Below the pieces are notes generated by a model that saw only the letters and a list, made by a program, of their open reading frames with translations, had not been told where the DNA came from and ran no database searches. A DNA stretch of 64,000 nt from Pseudomonadota bacterium. GTDB taxonomy: Bacteria; Pseudomonadota; Gammaproteobacteria; Steroidobacterales; Steroidobacteraceae. Both the position numbers and the translations under genes were made by a program. The stretch is taken from contig JAFAEQ010000006.1 of NCBI GenBank assembly GCA_023423935.1, positions 1-64,000 of the forward strand, in the 5' to 3' direction. This document shows, piece by piece, positions 34,260 to 43,127 of this stretch; position 1 is the stretch's first letter; each line of letters opens with the position of its first letter.

Positions 34260-34934
34260 CTAAAGCAGCCCCCGCTCCGCGAATGACTCGCAGACCCCGT
34301 CCCCAACGACGAGGTGATCCAGCAGCCGGATGTCGACCAGCGCCAGGGCCTGCTTGAGTCGACGGGTGATCAGCTCATCGGCCTGACTCGGCTCGGCAAT
34401 GCCGCTCGGGTGATTGTGGGCGAGGATCACCGCGGCCGCATTGCGGCTCAGAGCCTCCTTGACCACTTCGCGCGGATGGACGCTCGCCCCGTCGATGGTG
34501 CCGCGGAACAGCTCCTCGAACGCGATCACGCGGTTGCGATTGTCCAGGTAGACGCAGCAGAACACCTCGTGGGGAAGGTCCCGCAAGCGCATTCGAACGA
34601 ACTCACGCGTGGCGCGCGGATTGGACAGCGCCGATCCGGTCAGCATGAGCTGCTGGTAGTGCCGTCGGGTCAGCTCGAGCGCTGCTTGCAGGGATACGTA
34701 GCGGGCAGGGCCCAGTCCGTGAGCGGCGCACACCCGTTCCCGGTCGGCCGTGAGCAGGGCGCGCAGGGAGCCAAACTCCATGAGCAGCCCTCGGGCGACG
34801 TCCAATGCGCTCTGTCCGCGGGTCCCCGTCCTTAAAAGGATGGCAAGCAGCTCCGCTTCGCTCAGGGCCTGGGGGCCCAGCTCCATGAGCTTCTCGCGCG
34901 GTCGTTCGCCGACCGGCCAATCGCGAATGGACAT
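34260..34934 (-). CDS. radC: RadC family JAB-domain protein
   Basis: A 224-residue protein with an N-terminal helix-hairpin-helix-like part (about 10-80, GPQALSEAELLAILLRTGT) and a C-terminal JAB/MPN domain with the metal motif AHNHPSG (near residue 172) plus a downstream Asp (about 184). The role of RadC is still unclear despite its DNA-repair name. It diverges from coaBC, the usual gammaproteobacterial neighbour. Start 34934 gives the family N-terminus MSIRDWPVGERPREKL. Confidence 0.92.
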   Translation of the reverse strand: MSIRDWPVGERPREKLMELGPQALSEAELLAILLRTGTRGQSALDVARGLLMEFGSLRALLTADRERVCAAHGLGPARYVSLQAALELTRRHYQQLMLTGSALSNPRATREFVRMRLRDLPHEVFCCVYLDNRNRVIAFEELFRGTIDGASVHPREVVKEALSRNAAAVILAHNHPSGIAEPSQADELITRRLKQALALVDIRLLDHLVVGDGVCESFAERGLL

Positions 34935-35126
34935 TCGTTTCTCCCCGCGGCGATCCCTGCCGGGCGGCGCGAAGTATGGTCCGGGACGCGGCACGCCGGC
35001 GACGGATTCCGGGCAGACTGCCTTGAAATGCATATCGGACGTCTGCGGACCGAACATGCCGGCCCGGAATGCCGGTATGCGTTGCGGCCCTTTGCTGGGC
35101 ACCCGAAGCATCCCCATAATCTGTCC

Positions 35127-36383
35127 ATGAGCGTCCACCCAGCCCGCAAGATTCTGCTCGGCGTCACCGGCGGCATAGCTGCTTACAAGAGTCCGGATCT
35201 GGTCCGGCGCTTGAGCGAGCGCGGCGCCCAGGTGCAGGTGGTGATGACCCGTGGCGCGCAACAGTTCGTCACGCCGCTGACCTTTCAGGCCGTATCGGGC
35301 AACCCCGTGCGCACCGATCTGTGGGATGAATCGGCCGAAGCGGCAATGGGGCACATCGAGCTCGCACGCTGGGCCGACGAGATCGTCATTGCTCCTGCGA
35401 CAGCCGATTTCCTCGCGAAACTCACGTATGGCTTCGCCGAAGACCTCTTGACCACCCTTTGCCTTGCGACGACTGCAAAGATCACGGTCGCGCCGGCGAT
35501 GAACCGGCAGATGTGGGCCAATCCTGCGACTCAGGCGAACGTCAAGACTTTGAAGGAGCGCGGCATTCGTGTGCTCGGTCCCGCCTCGGGCGAACAGGCC
35601 TGCGGCGAGGTGGGCGTAGGTCGCATGCTCGAGCCCGCGCAGATTGCCGAGGAGATCTATGCAGGTATCCCGCTCGACGGCGTGCTCTCGGGGCTCAAAG
35701 TCGTGATCACGGCCGGTCCGACGCGCGAGGCCATCGATCCCGTGCGCTTCATCAGCAATCGCAGCTCGGGAAAGATGGGTTACGCGGTTGCGGCTGCCGC
35801 ACGTGAAGCTGGCGCGAAAGTCGTGCTCGTCACAGGTCCTGTGCAGATTCCCACACCGCCAGGCGTCGAGCGCGTCAGCGTCGAGAGCGCACAGCAGATG
35901 CTCGCGGCGGTACAGGAGCAGGTACAGAGCGCGGACATTTTCATCGCCGCCGCTGCGGTATCCGACTACCGCTGCAGCGAGGTCGCCGGTCAGAAGATCA
36001 AGAAGACGAGCGACAACCTGACCTTGTCGCTCGCGCGGGCGCCGGATGTCCTCGCGACCGTCGGTCGAAGCGAGTCGCCGCCCTTCCTCGTCGGTTTTGC
36101 GGCCGAGACCGAGAACGTGGAAGCCAATGCGCTGACAAAGTTGAACACCAAGAACCTGGACATGATCGCGGCCAACAAGGTCGGCGAGAATCTGGCCTTC
36201 GACAAAGACGACAATGCGCTCACCGTGTACTGGCGTGGCGGCAAGCAGGAGCTTTCGCTGACCAGCAAGACGGAACTCGCCCGCCAGCTGGTGGCCGTGA
36301 TCGCCGAGCGCTACCGACATCGCGGCGAAACTTCTGCGAATTCCACAACGACACCAAGACCCTCGATTCATGCCACCCGTTGA
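35127..36383 (+). CDS. coaBC: Bifunctional phosphopantothenoylcysteine decarboxylase / phosphopantothenate-cysteine ligase
   Basis: A 418-residue enzyme of CoA synthesis steps 2 and 3. The N-terminal flavoprotein half (CoaC, about 5-185) has LLGVTGGIAAYKSPDLVRRL, the catalytic ATADFLAKLTYGFAEDLL region and APAMNRQMW. The C-terminal half (CoaB, about 190-400) has ITAGPTREAIDPVRFISNRSSGKMG in part, VSDYR and LVGFAAETE. Start 35127 gives MSVHPARKILLGVTGG. The 3' end overlaps dut by 14 bases. With coaD it is the second CoA gene in this window. Confidence 0.95.
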   Translation: MSVHPARKILLGVTGGIAAYKSPDLVRRLSERGAQVQVVMTRGAQQFVTPLTFQAVSGNPVRTDLWDESAEAAMGHIELARWADEIVIAPATADFLAKLTYGFAEDLLTTLCLATTAKITVAPAMNRQMWANPATQANVKTLKERGIRVLGPASGEQACGEVGVGRMLEPAQIAEEIYAGIPLDGVLSGLKVVITAGPTREAIDPVRFISNRSSGKMGYAVAAAAREAGAKVVLVTGPVQIPTPPGVERVSVESAQQMLAAVQEQVQSADIFIAAAAVSDYRCSEVAGQKIKKTSDNLTLSLARAPDVLATVGRSESPPFLVGFAAETENVEANALTKLNTKNLDMIAANKVGENLAFDKDDNALTVYWRGGKQELSLTSKTELARQLVAVIAERYRHRGETSANSTTTPRPSIHATR

Positions 36384-36864
36384 AGGGGCGACGAGCCCGA
36401 CTGCGAGCAAGCGCAAGCTCCAGGTCCGAATCCTCGATTCGCGCATCGGCCGGGACTATCCACTGCCTCAATACGCGACGAGCGGATCGGCCGGTGTCGA
36501 TCTGCGCGCGTGTATCGATGGCGCCATCGAATTGAAGCCGGGCGATACACAGCTCATTCCGTCGGGCATCGCGATTCATCTGGAGGATCCGGGTTACGCG
36601 GCGATCGTGCTGCCACGCTCCGGGCTTGGGCATAAACACGGCATCGTGTTGGGCAACTTGGTCGGGCTCATCGATTCCGACTATCAGGGCCAGATTTTCG
36701 TGTCGGTCTGGAATCGCGGTCAGACGACTTTCACGATCCAGCCCGGCGAGCGCATCGCGCAACTCGTGGTCGTACCCGTCGTGCAGGTGGAATTCGACGT
36801 GGTGAATGAATTCACCGCCTCTGAGCGCGGTGCCGGCGGATTCGGAAGTTCGGGTCGCAGCTAA
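36370..36864 (+). CDS. dut: Deoxyuridine 5'-triphosphate nucleotidohydrolase
   Basis: A 164-residue trimeric dUTPase with the five motifs: SAGVDLRA (1), PRSGLG (2), GLIDSDYQGQI (3), PGERIAQLV (4) and RGAGGFGSSG (5). It converts dUTP to dUMP. The N-terminus is about 12 residues longer than in E. coli (MPPVEGATSPTASKRK), and this extension overlaps the end of coaBC in another frame. coaBC-dut is the standard order. Confidence 0.95.
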   Translation: MPPVEGATSPTASKRKLQVRILDSRIGRDYPLPQYATSGSAGVDLRACIDGAIELKPGDTQLIPSGIAIHLEDPGYAAIVLPRSGLGHKHGIVLGNLVGLIDSDYQGQIFVSVWNRGQTTFTIQPGERIAQLVVVPVVQVEFDVVNEFTASERGAGGFGSSGRS

Positions 36865-36912
36865 AGGCGCTGCGCGAGGCGGCTTGGCTTAGGTAGGCTC
36901 GCCTTTTTCTGG

Positions 36913-37308
36913 CCTCGTTCCTGCGAAGGCAGGAATCCATTCTGTTTCGTGAAGAGGGATCACCCCTGGCCGCACGAGCCGGCCGATGCCGCCGATCAGG
37001 AATGTGCCGGGCGCAATCCCGAGCTTCTCCCGGAAACGATGGCCCGCATCGCCGATGGCCTCCACGGAGGTGACGAAACTTATCGAGCTTTTGGGCTCGA
37101 TTCGGCCTCAAGTTGACCCTCCTGATGCACCCACGTCCGTCATTCCTGCGAAGGCATTGCGAAGGCAGGAATCCATTCGGTTTCGTGAAGAGGGTGCCAC
37201 TGGCAGGTGACGACACCCGCTGCCCCTTAGGCTCGAATCGTATTCAAGATGGATTCCGCCGGTGCGGGGATGACGAAACTCATCGAGCACAAAGGCTCGA
37301 TCGTTTCG
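36913..37308. repeat. Duplicated composite repeat region (CCTGCGAAGGCAGG family)
   Basis: TTCCTGCGAAGGCAGGAA (36918-36935) and a variant at 37143-37172, where TGCGAAGGCA is doubled, are both followed by ATCCATTC and GTTTCGTGAAGAGGG. TGACGAAACT then a CGAGC/GCTCG hairpin occurs at 37071-37110 and again at 37271-37303. So a composite of about 200 bases is present twice in tandem. The region lies between converging dut and the DUF4124 gene and runs up to the latter's stop codon. Confidence 0.8.
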
Positions 37309-38004
37309 TCACTTGATGCCTTTGAGGACCTTGAAGCGTGCGATGTCGGCGCTGAAGGCCTGCTTGATTTCCGCCTGCTCCGCCCGCGTTTTCGCCAGCG
37401 TTTCCTGGTAGACGCGCATGCCGTTCACGGTATTGACCATTTCCTCCGCCAGATGATCGGGGAGCGGCGGGGCATTGGGCTTCTCGTTGTAAGGCGCAAA
37501 GCGTGCGATCTGTTGCGCCAGGCGCTCTTGTCGCTCGCGCAGGTTGCTGATGCTCTGCTCCGTCACGCGATACTGAGCATCGAGCAGTTCCAGTCGTTGA
37601 TCCCGCAACCGCTCGATGTCTTCCACCGTCAGGTACGTTTCGATCAGCATGCGATCGTGCAGCGCCCGCGCTTCGCGTTCCTTGCGCGCCGTCGTCTCGG
37701 CCACTTCGCGCTGTTCGCGCGCGGAGCGACTGGCGGCGCCCTCGATGACCCGCAGCACCATCCCGTGATCGTTCAATACTTCGGTGTCGAGGCCTTCGCA
37801 GGCGGCGGGTTTGGAATCGCCATAGTGCACTTGGCCGGAGGCATCGCGGCACCTGTAAAAAGCATCGCGCCCGGCCTGGCTTTGCGCGGCCATCGCCAGG
37901 TGAGAACTCGCCAGCAGCGCGAGCGAAGCGAGCATCGGAAATCGCACGGTCAGCGCATCCTCTTTCACATCGGCTGCACCCTTGCAGTCGAGTCGGGGTG
38001 TCAT
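37309..38004 (-). CDS. DUF4124-type periplasmic protein with coiled coil
   Basis: A 231-residue product. An N-terminal hydrophobic segment (LASLALLASSHLAMA, about residues 25-39) looks like a signal peptide, so the true start may be an internal GTG or ATG near residue 20. A short DUF4124-like domain follows (AFYRCRDASGQVHYGDSKPAAC). The remainder (about 95-215) is a charged, mainly helical region likely to form coiled coils. Function unknown. The stop codon lies in repeat sequence. Confidence 0.68.
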   Translation of the reverse strand: MTPRLDCKGAADVKEDALTVRFPMLASLALLASSHLAMAAQSQAGRDAFYRCRDASGQVHYGDSKPAACEGLDTEVLNDHGMVLRVIEGAASRSAREQREVAETTARKEREARALHDRMLIETYLTVEDIERLRDQRLELLDAQYRVTEQSISNLRERQERLAQQIARFAPYNEKPNAPPLPDHLAEEMVNTVNGMRVYQETLAKTRAEQAEIKQAFSADIARFKVLKGIK

Positions 38005-38072
38005 TGTGATTCGATCTCTACTATAGAACCCAGGGCCCGAGTCCGGTCAACTCAGTGCCTGACGTCGCGCGT

Positions 38073-38705
38073 TCAAGCCGAGACGCCGTACTCATTTCTA
38101 TAGCGTTCGAGCGCCGCCAGCTGCTGCGCATTCCCGGTGGCACGCAGGTGATCGATCAAGTCCGAGAGTTTCAGGATGCTCGTGACCGGAACGCCGATCA
38201 CCTGCTCGACTTCCTGCACCGCTGATCGCTCGGTCTGCCCGCGCTCCTGACGATCCAGCGCAATCACGACGCCGACAGGCGTGGCGCCGGCCGCACGAAT
38301 GATCTCCACCGATTCGCGAATGGCGGTGCCGGCGCTGATAACGTCATCGACGATCAAGGCGCGGCCTTGCAGCGGTGCGCCGACCATGCTGCCGCCCTCA
38401 CCATGATCCTTCGCCTCCTTGCGGTTGAAACACCACGGCACGCTGCGGCGATGATGCTCGGCCAGCGCGACGGCCGTCGTGCTCACCAGCGGAATGCCCT
38501 TGTAGGCGGGGCCGAACAGCACATCGAATTCCAAACCGGCGTCCTGAATGGCTTGTGCGTAGAACTTCCCCAGTTCGGCCAGCGCCCGCCCTGAATTGAA
38601 CAGGCCTGCGTTGAAGAAGTAGGGGCTCACGCGGCCCGATTTCAGTTTGAACTCGCCGAAGCGCAGCACACCGAGTTCGAGGCAGAGATCGATGAAGGAG
38701 GGCAT
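38073..38705 (-). CDS. pyrE: Orotate phosphoribosyltransferase
   Basis: A 210-residue pyrimidine-synthesis enzyme joining orotate and PRPP to OMP. It has FKLKSGRVSPYFFN, FGPAYKGIPL, NRKEAKDHGEGG (catalytic Lys and flexible loop) and the PRPP motif ALIVDDVISAGTA. Start 38705 (MPSFIDLCLELG) fits the family; an in-frame start at 38732 adds nine residues with no match. It stands alone in this strand block. Confidence 0.94.
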   Translation of the reverse strand: MPSFIDLCLELGVLRFGEFKLKSGRVSPYFFNAGLFNSGRALAELGKFYAQAIQDAGLEFDVLFGPAYKGIPLVSTTAVALAEHHRRSVPWCFNRKEAKDHGEGGSMVGAPLQGRALIVDDVISAGTAIRESVEIIRAAGATPVGVVIALDRQERGQTERSAVQEVEQVIGVPVTSILKLSDLIDHLRATGNAQQLAALERYRNEYGVSA

Positions 38706-38833
38706 GGTGGTCTCTCGCAATGTGGCGCGCATTCTATGGGACGCGGCGGTTGCGAGCGACGCTCGATATCGCGCCGTCCGAACTTCAGCTTGCGTAGCGC
38801 CCCCGCTCCGGCATCATCCCATGCGACCCAAAC

Positions 38834-40174
38834 GTGGAGCGCTCGTTCTTGAGTTCTAATGCATCTGAGGGATGGCGACAGTACGTTCCTGCATCCGTCC
38901 GTCCCTATACCGAACCCGCACCGTTCGCCGCGCTCTTCCTCGGTACCTCATCCGGCTTCCCCTTCGCGATGATCGCGGCGACGCTGACCACGCGACTCGC
39001 GCAGGACGGGATCAATAAACGTGCGGTCACTGCGTTCGCGCTCGCCTTTCTGGTCTACAACCTGAAGTGGCTGTGGGCGTGGATGGTCGATGGTGTGAGA
39101 TTGCCGCTGCTCGGCCGCCTGGGTCAGCGTGTCTCCTGGTTGCTGTTCGCCGGGGTGCTCGTGATCGCGGCGGTGGTAAATCTTGCATTGGTCGATCCGA
39201 AGGAAAGCCTGATGGCAACGGCAGTCGCCGCGATCCTGGTCGCCTTCGCGGGCGCGACCTTCGACATCGTCATCGACGCATATCGAATCGAATCGCTCGA
39301 GCCTCGGCAGCTCGGGGCGGGCTCGGGCATGTCTCAGTACGGATGGCGCATTGGCTCGGTCGCAGCCGCAGCGCTCGCGCTGGTTGTTGCGGCGAGGATG
39401 GGTTGGACGGTGGGGTACCTCGTCTGTGCAGTCTTTGCGCTCCCTGCAATGATCGTGGGTCTGGTTCTGGGTGAGCCGCCTCGTCATCGGGAGCTGACGA
39501 AGCGTAGTGGATGGGGTTCGGTGGGGGAGTCGATCGTTGCGCCCCTCGCGGAGTTCTTCCGGCGCAAGGGTGCGTTCCTGGTGTTGCTGTTCGTGCTTCT
39601 GCACAAGATCGGCGACACGCTGGCTAATCTCACTTTCCGATTGCTGTTCGAGGATCTGCACTACACGAACGATGAGGTGGCCATCTACGACGTCGGCGTG
39701 GGGTTCTGGGCCTACCTCATCGGCATATTTCTAGGCGGGATGCTCTATTCGCGAATTGGGATGCAGCGCTCGGTATTCCTGAGCCTCGTGTTGATGGGTG
39801 TCAGCAATCTGAGCTTTGCGGGACTCGCAAGCCTCGGACACTCGAACTGGGCCATGGCCGGCGCCATCGGTTTCGAGAATCTCGCAAGCGGCATCGGCGG
39901 CGTTACGGTCGTCGCATATTTTTCGGCGCTGTGCGATCTGCGTTACACCGCGAGTCAGTACGCGCTCATCTCGGCCGCAACGAGCGTGATTGGTCGGGTG
40001 CTCACCGGTACCACGGCCGGTCTGCTGATCGAGCGACTGGGGTACGTGAACTTCTACTTGTTCACGACACTGATTTCGCTGCCGGGAATCATCCTGTTCT
40101 GGTTGATGATGCGGGCAGGGCTGATCGACGCATCCGTTGGAAGCGCCGCGAAATCATCGACTGCGGCCAATTGA
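38834..40174 (+). CDS. ampG: AmpG-like muropeptide permease (MFS)
   Basis: A 446-residue major facilitator protein with about 12-14 helices. LFLGTSSGFPFAM near residue 35, ATFDIVIDAYRIE and GSGMSQYGWRIGS are typical of AmpG, the inner-membrane importer of anhydro-muropeptides for cell wall recycling. The reading frame opens with GTG at 38834; an ATG at 38821 is out of frame. It ends 3 bases before the end of the converging small acidic protein gene. Confidence 0.88.
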   Translation: MERSFLSSNASEGWRQYVPASVRPYTEPAPFAALFLGTSSGFPFAMIAATLTTRLAQDGINKRAVTAFALAFLVYNLKWLWAWMVDGVRLPLLGRLGQRVSWLLFAGVLVIAAVVNLALVDPKESLMATAVAAILVAFAGATFDIVIDAYRIESLEPRQLGAGSGMSQYGWRIGSVAAAALALVVAARMGWTVGYLVCAVFALPAMIVGLVLGEPPRHRELTKRSGWGSVGESIVAPLAEFFRRKGAFLVLLFVLLHKIGDTLANLTFRLLFEDLHYTNDEVAIYDVGVGFWAYLIGIFLGGMLYSRIGMQRSVFLSLVLMGVSNLSFAGLASLGHSNWAMAGAIGFENLASGIGGVTVVAYFSALCDLRYTASQYALISAATSVIGRVLTGTTAGLLIERLGYVNFYLFTTLISLPGIILFWLMMRAGLIDASVGSAAKSSTAAN

Positions 40175-40177
40175 GTT

Positions 40178-40510
40178 TCAGAACTCGCGGGGACCCGGCC
40201 ACTCCGAATAACCGGAAGCTTCGGCACGATCCAGGCTGGTCAGCGGATCGGCCCAGGCAGCGCCGCTGGTGACATCGCGGTCATTCTCGAAATCTTCGGG
40301 TTCGACGTCTACCGAGCCGCTCCAATCCTCCGGAGCGTCGGCTTCTTCGAACTGCTGCTCCTCCCACGATTCCAGGTCGAACTCTTCGAGCGTGCCATCG
40401 AAGTGTTGTACTTCCACGGTGCCATCGTCGCGGTCGATGGCGACGACCTCGAATAGAGCTCCATCCATGCGGCGATACCAATCGCCCACGACCGGACTCG
40501 GCGACGTCAT
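40178..40510 (-). CDS. Small acidic conserved protein (DUF6763-like)
   Basis: A 110-residue, strongly acidic protein. It begins PVVGDWYRRMDGALFEVVAID, followed by DDGTVEVQHFDGTLEEFDLESW and PEDWSGSVDVEPEDF. I recall this WYR/FEVVA/DWSG pattern from short gammaproteobacterial proteins of unknown function (DUF6763). No signal peptide or membrane helix. GGAGTGTC precedes the start codon. Confidence 0.75.
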   Translation of the reverse strand: MTSPSPVVGDWYRRMDGALFEVVAIDRDDGTVEVQHFDGTLEEFDLESWEEQQFEEADAPEDWSGSVDVEPEDFENDRDVTSGAAWADPLTSLDRAEASGYSEWPGPREF

Positions 40511-40680
40511 GACACTCCTCCGTTATCGGCGGATTACATCCTTGTTAAGGGGTCGCGTCCTTACGCTTGCATGTGTCGGCAGCAGCAGCTGTCGTCGAGA
40601 ACTCTTTTATGCCTGTGGCCGTGCGGATTCAAGTGGGATTTTTTCTGCGGAATGCAACGTGCGCAACGTAAGGATTACGC

Positions 40681-40811
40681 AGTGATTGGTGATGAGCGAT
40701 GCGGCCAGACGAACGCATCGATTCGCTGTAATGGGTGCGCTCGCTGGCGTTGTTCTGGAGCGCGTCGCACGCACGATCTGATTCGTGACGCTCACTCCCC
40801 GCTCATCACCC
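40681..40811. repeat. Degenerate TGATGAG-type palindrome
   Basis: GTGATTGGTGATGAGCGATG (about 40681-40700) and GTGACGCTCACTCCCCGCTC followed by ATCACCC (about 40786-40811) are weak reverse complements, with about 85 bases between. The right arm runs into the 3' end of trmB (stop at 40792-40794). The rest of the gap 40511-40791 has no gene I can support. Confidence 0.5.
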
Positions 40812-41505
40812 TTTCATATTCCAGATCCCACACCCCGTGACCGAGGCGCTGTCCGCGTCGTTCGAATCGCGTGAGCGGGCGAAGCTGCGGTCGTTCGACG
40901 AAGCCCGTCTCGCCGCCGCAGTTCCTGAATTGCGGTGATGCATCGAGCACTTCACGCATATGATTCGCGTAGTGCTCCCAGTCCGTTGCGAGTCGCAAAC
41001 GTCCGCCCGCCGCCATCACTCGCGCGACGAGCGCGATGAATGCAGGCTGGATGAGCCGCCGCTTGTGATGCCGCTTCTTCGGCCAGGGATCGGGGAAGAA
41101 AATGTGCACGAACTGGATGGATGCGGCCGGCAGCTGCTGAAGGACCTCGACCGCATCGTGTGTCATTGCGCGAACATTCGTGAGCTGCGAGGTCTGCGCT
41201 TCGAGCAGCAGATGTCCGACGCCGGGCTTGTGCACTTCGATCCCGACACAGTCGATGTCGGGATGGTTGCGGGCGAAATCCGCGAGTGCTTCGCCGTTAC
41301 CGAAGCCAATCTCGATCATGCGTGGAGCATGGCGTTGGAATGCAGCATCCAGATCGATCGGCGCGCCGGAGAATTCGATGCCATAGATCGGCCACAGCTC
41401 GGTCATCGCACGCTGCTGTGCTGCGGTTGCACGCCCCATGCGAAGTACGAAGCTGCGAACTGCGCGACGGCGTGGTTCGGCGGAGTGTTGATCGTCGTCA
41501 GTCAT
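40792..41505 (-). CDS. trmB: tRNA (guanine46-N7)-methyltransferase
   Basis: A 237-residue SAM-dependent methyltransferase making m7G46 in tRNA. It has IEIGFGNGEALADFA (SAM site), DCVGIEVHKPGVGHLL, FVHIFFPDPWPKKRHHKRRL (catalytic loop) and TRFERRGQRLGHGVWDLEYE at the C-terminus. ATG 41505 is preferred over an in-frame GTG at 41553 that abuts the upstream LysR gene; neither has a clear ribosome binding site. Confidence 0.93.
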   Translation of the reverse strand: MTDDDQHSAEPRRRAVRSFVLRMGRATAAQQRAMTELWPIYGIEFSGAPIDLDAAFQRHAPRMIEIGFGNGEALADFARNHPDIDCVGIEVHKPGVGHLLLEAQTSQLTNVRAMTHDAVEVLQQLPAASIQFVHIFFPDPWPKKRHHKRRLIQPAFIALVARVMAAGGRLRLATDWEHYANHMREVLDASPQFRNCGGETGFVERPQLRPLTRFERRGQRLGHGVWDLEYERVMSGE

Positions 41506-41553
41506 CGCTGGAGCAGGCTCGGCAGAAGGGGCGCGGATGATAGCAGCCGGCAC

Positions 41554-42441
41554 TCAGGTCCGAGTTTGCAGATGCTCCAGCAGCAATTGCGCTGCCGAAT
41601 GCAGCTGACCCTGTGACCGCACGCAAAGAAAGAGATCGCGCTTCGCCCAGGCATCGCTCAGCGGAATCGCTGCGAGAGACAGCGAACGGATATACGCAGT
41701 CGTCGCTGCGCGCGGCATGATGCTCACGCCCAATCCTGCGGCCACCATCGCACACGCGGCATCGAAGCTCGTCACCTCGATCCGCCAGTTAAGTGACATG
41801 CCCGCATCCGCGGCGGCACGTGACAGCAGATTGTGCAGCGAGCTCGCCGCATGCAATCCGACGAACGGCAGCGCCACGACCTCCGAGAACGCGACCGACG
41901 TGCGCCCCGCGAAAGGATTGTCCGCCTTCGCGACCAGAACCAGTTCGTCCTTTCGAAATGGGATGGTCGAGAGGCCATCGATGACCGGCAGCTCGCTCAC
42001 GATCCCGAAGTCCGCAGTGTTGTCGGCGACTGCCGCGGCAATCGTGGCGCTTACATGCTCTTCAAGGTGCACGTGAATGTCGGGATGTCGTGCTGCAAAC
42101 GAAGCCAGCGTCGCGGGCAGAAACTCGACGATCGCGGAAATGTTGGCGAAGACACGGACATAGCCACGAGCACCCGATGCATGACGACGCATTTCATCGT
42201 CGAGCTGCTGCGCCTGATGCAGCATCGCTCGCGCCCGTACCAGCAACGCGTGTCCTGCAGCCGTCAACTCGATACCTTTCGCACCTCGCACCAGCAGCCC
42301 CGCGCCGAATCGCTCTTCCAGGTCGGAGATGCGCTTACTGACTGCGGAGGCCACGGTATGCGACCGCTCTGCTGCACGCGCGATGCTGCCGGCTTCCGCG
42401 ACAGCGATGAACAATTCCAGGTCTCGTAGATCGAATCTCAC
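41554..42441 (-). CDS. LysR-family transcriptional regulator
   Basis: A 295-residue regulator: winged helix-turn-helix about 3-62 (LRDLELFIAVAEAGSIARAA, VSKRISDLEERFG) and a two-lobed effector domain about 90-290 (FGIVSELPVIDG, VAAGLGVSIMPRAA). The effector is unknown. LysR proteins often control a divergent neighbour, but here that neighbour is a tRNA gene, so a target cannot be named. Confidence 0.9.
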   Translation of the reverse strand: MRFDLRDLELFIAVAEAGSIARAAERSHTVASAVSKRISDLEERFGAGLLVRGAKGIELTAAGHALLVRARAMLHQAQQLDDEMRRHASGARGYVRVFANISAIVEFLPATLASFAARHPDIHVHLEEHVSATIAAAVADNTADFGIVSELPVIDGLSTIPFRKDELVLVAKADNPFAGRTSVAFSEVVALPFVGLHAASSLHNLLSRAAADAGMSLNWRIEVTSFDAACAMVAAGLGVSIMPRAATTAYIRSLSLAAIPLSDAWAKRDLFLCVRSQGQLHSAAQLLLEHLQTRT

Positions 42442-42468
42442 TGCAAGCCTCGACGATCGGCGCCGTCC

Positions 42469-42498
42469 TTGCCGTGCGCCACATGCCCTGCATAGAAT
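42469..42498 (+). promoter_or_regulatory. Promoter of the tRNA-Gly gene
   Basis: TTGCCG (42469-42474), 18 spacer bases, TAGAAT (42493-42498). It would start transcription a few bases before the tRNA, with a GC-rich discriminator (CCGTCCGGGCG) as in stable RNA promoters. Confidence 0.6.
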
Positions 42499-42508
42499 CC
42501 GTCCGGGC

Positions 42509-42582
42509 GCGGGTGTAGTTCAATGGTAGAACTGTAGCTTCCCAAGCTACTAACGTGGGTTCGATTCCCATCACCCGCTCCA
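42509..42582 (+). tRNA. tRNA-Gly (anticodon CCC)
   Basis: A 74-base gene including the encoded CCA. Acceptor GCGGGTG pairs with CACCCGC, discriminator T. The anticodon arm is GTAGC-TTCCCAA-GCTAC, giving anticodon CCC. The T-arm is GTGGG-TTCGATT-CCCAT. A restriction-modification remnant begins a few hundred bases downstream, fitting use of the tRNA 3' end as an integration site. Confidence 0.96.
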
Positions 42583-43127
42583 ATCCCGCCGCCCCAAGGG
42601 CGCCGCGATTGTCAACGTCGATGCGAGGCCTCGGACTCCTGTCACGAGCCTCGCAGGCTACGAGCGAAAAGCGTGGTTTTCGCTCTCCGCTCGCCACCTT
42701 CGGCGGCGGGCACATCCATGTGCCTGATCGGGAGTTGCGCTTCACCGTTTGCCCTTTCCTCCGCGAGGCAGGGCAAGGACGGGGTGCGGCATTTTTGCGG
42801 GGAGGCGCTACTAGAAAAAGACTGTGTTCGAACAAGCTTTCCGCAACATCGACGATGTCCTCCGTAAGGAGGCTGGGTGCACCACCGAGCTCGAACACCG
42901 AGCAGACATCGTGGCTGCTCTTCCTGGAGTACCTCGACGGGCTCGAGCAGGATAAGGCCACCGAGGCGGAGTTTGATGGCGCTCGTTGAGAGCCTCGGCG
43001 TAATCAGGCACACGTGTGAGATCCTGAGATCATGTACTGTCGCAGGAGCGCCGCTCTCAGCGAACTGAAGCGGCCGGTCCTTAACGAGGCGTTCTCCAGC
43101 AGGCTCTGGCCTGCGAGCAGATAAGTC
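42583..43127. other. Gap behind the tRNA holding decayed island DNA
   Basis: No intact gene. An inverted repeat GAGCGAAAA/TTTTCGCTC lies near 42662-42685. The hsdM fragment is at 42824-42989. I looked for a second copy of the tRNA 3' end up to 44800 and did not see one. Confidence 0.6.
42824..42989 (+). pseudogene. hsdM: Frameshifted N-terminal fragment of a type I restriction-modification methylase (hsdM)
   Basis: From GTG 42824 the frame reads VFEQAFRNIDDVLRKEAGCT then TELE. After a shift near 42896 the next frame continues TEQTSWLLFLEYLDGLEQDK then ATEAEFDG and stops at 42987-42989. Together these match the conserved N-terminus of HsdM, which normally has a tyrosine codon at the break; a loss of two bases there explains the shift. 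Only about 55 of some 500 residues remain, so it is dead. Confidence 0.8.

Noticed and set aside
34260..36446. A 728-codon minus-strand frame joining radC to sequence antisense to coaBC and dut
   Set aside because: Only the last 224 codons match a family (RadC) and have a proper start at 34934. The rest is antisense to two well-matched genes.
42555..42989. A 144-codon frame starting inside the tRNA-Gly gene
   Set aside because: Only its last part resembles a protein (HsdM N-terminus, after a frameshift); the start is tRNA sequence, so it is a remnant and not a gene.
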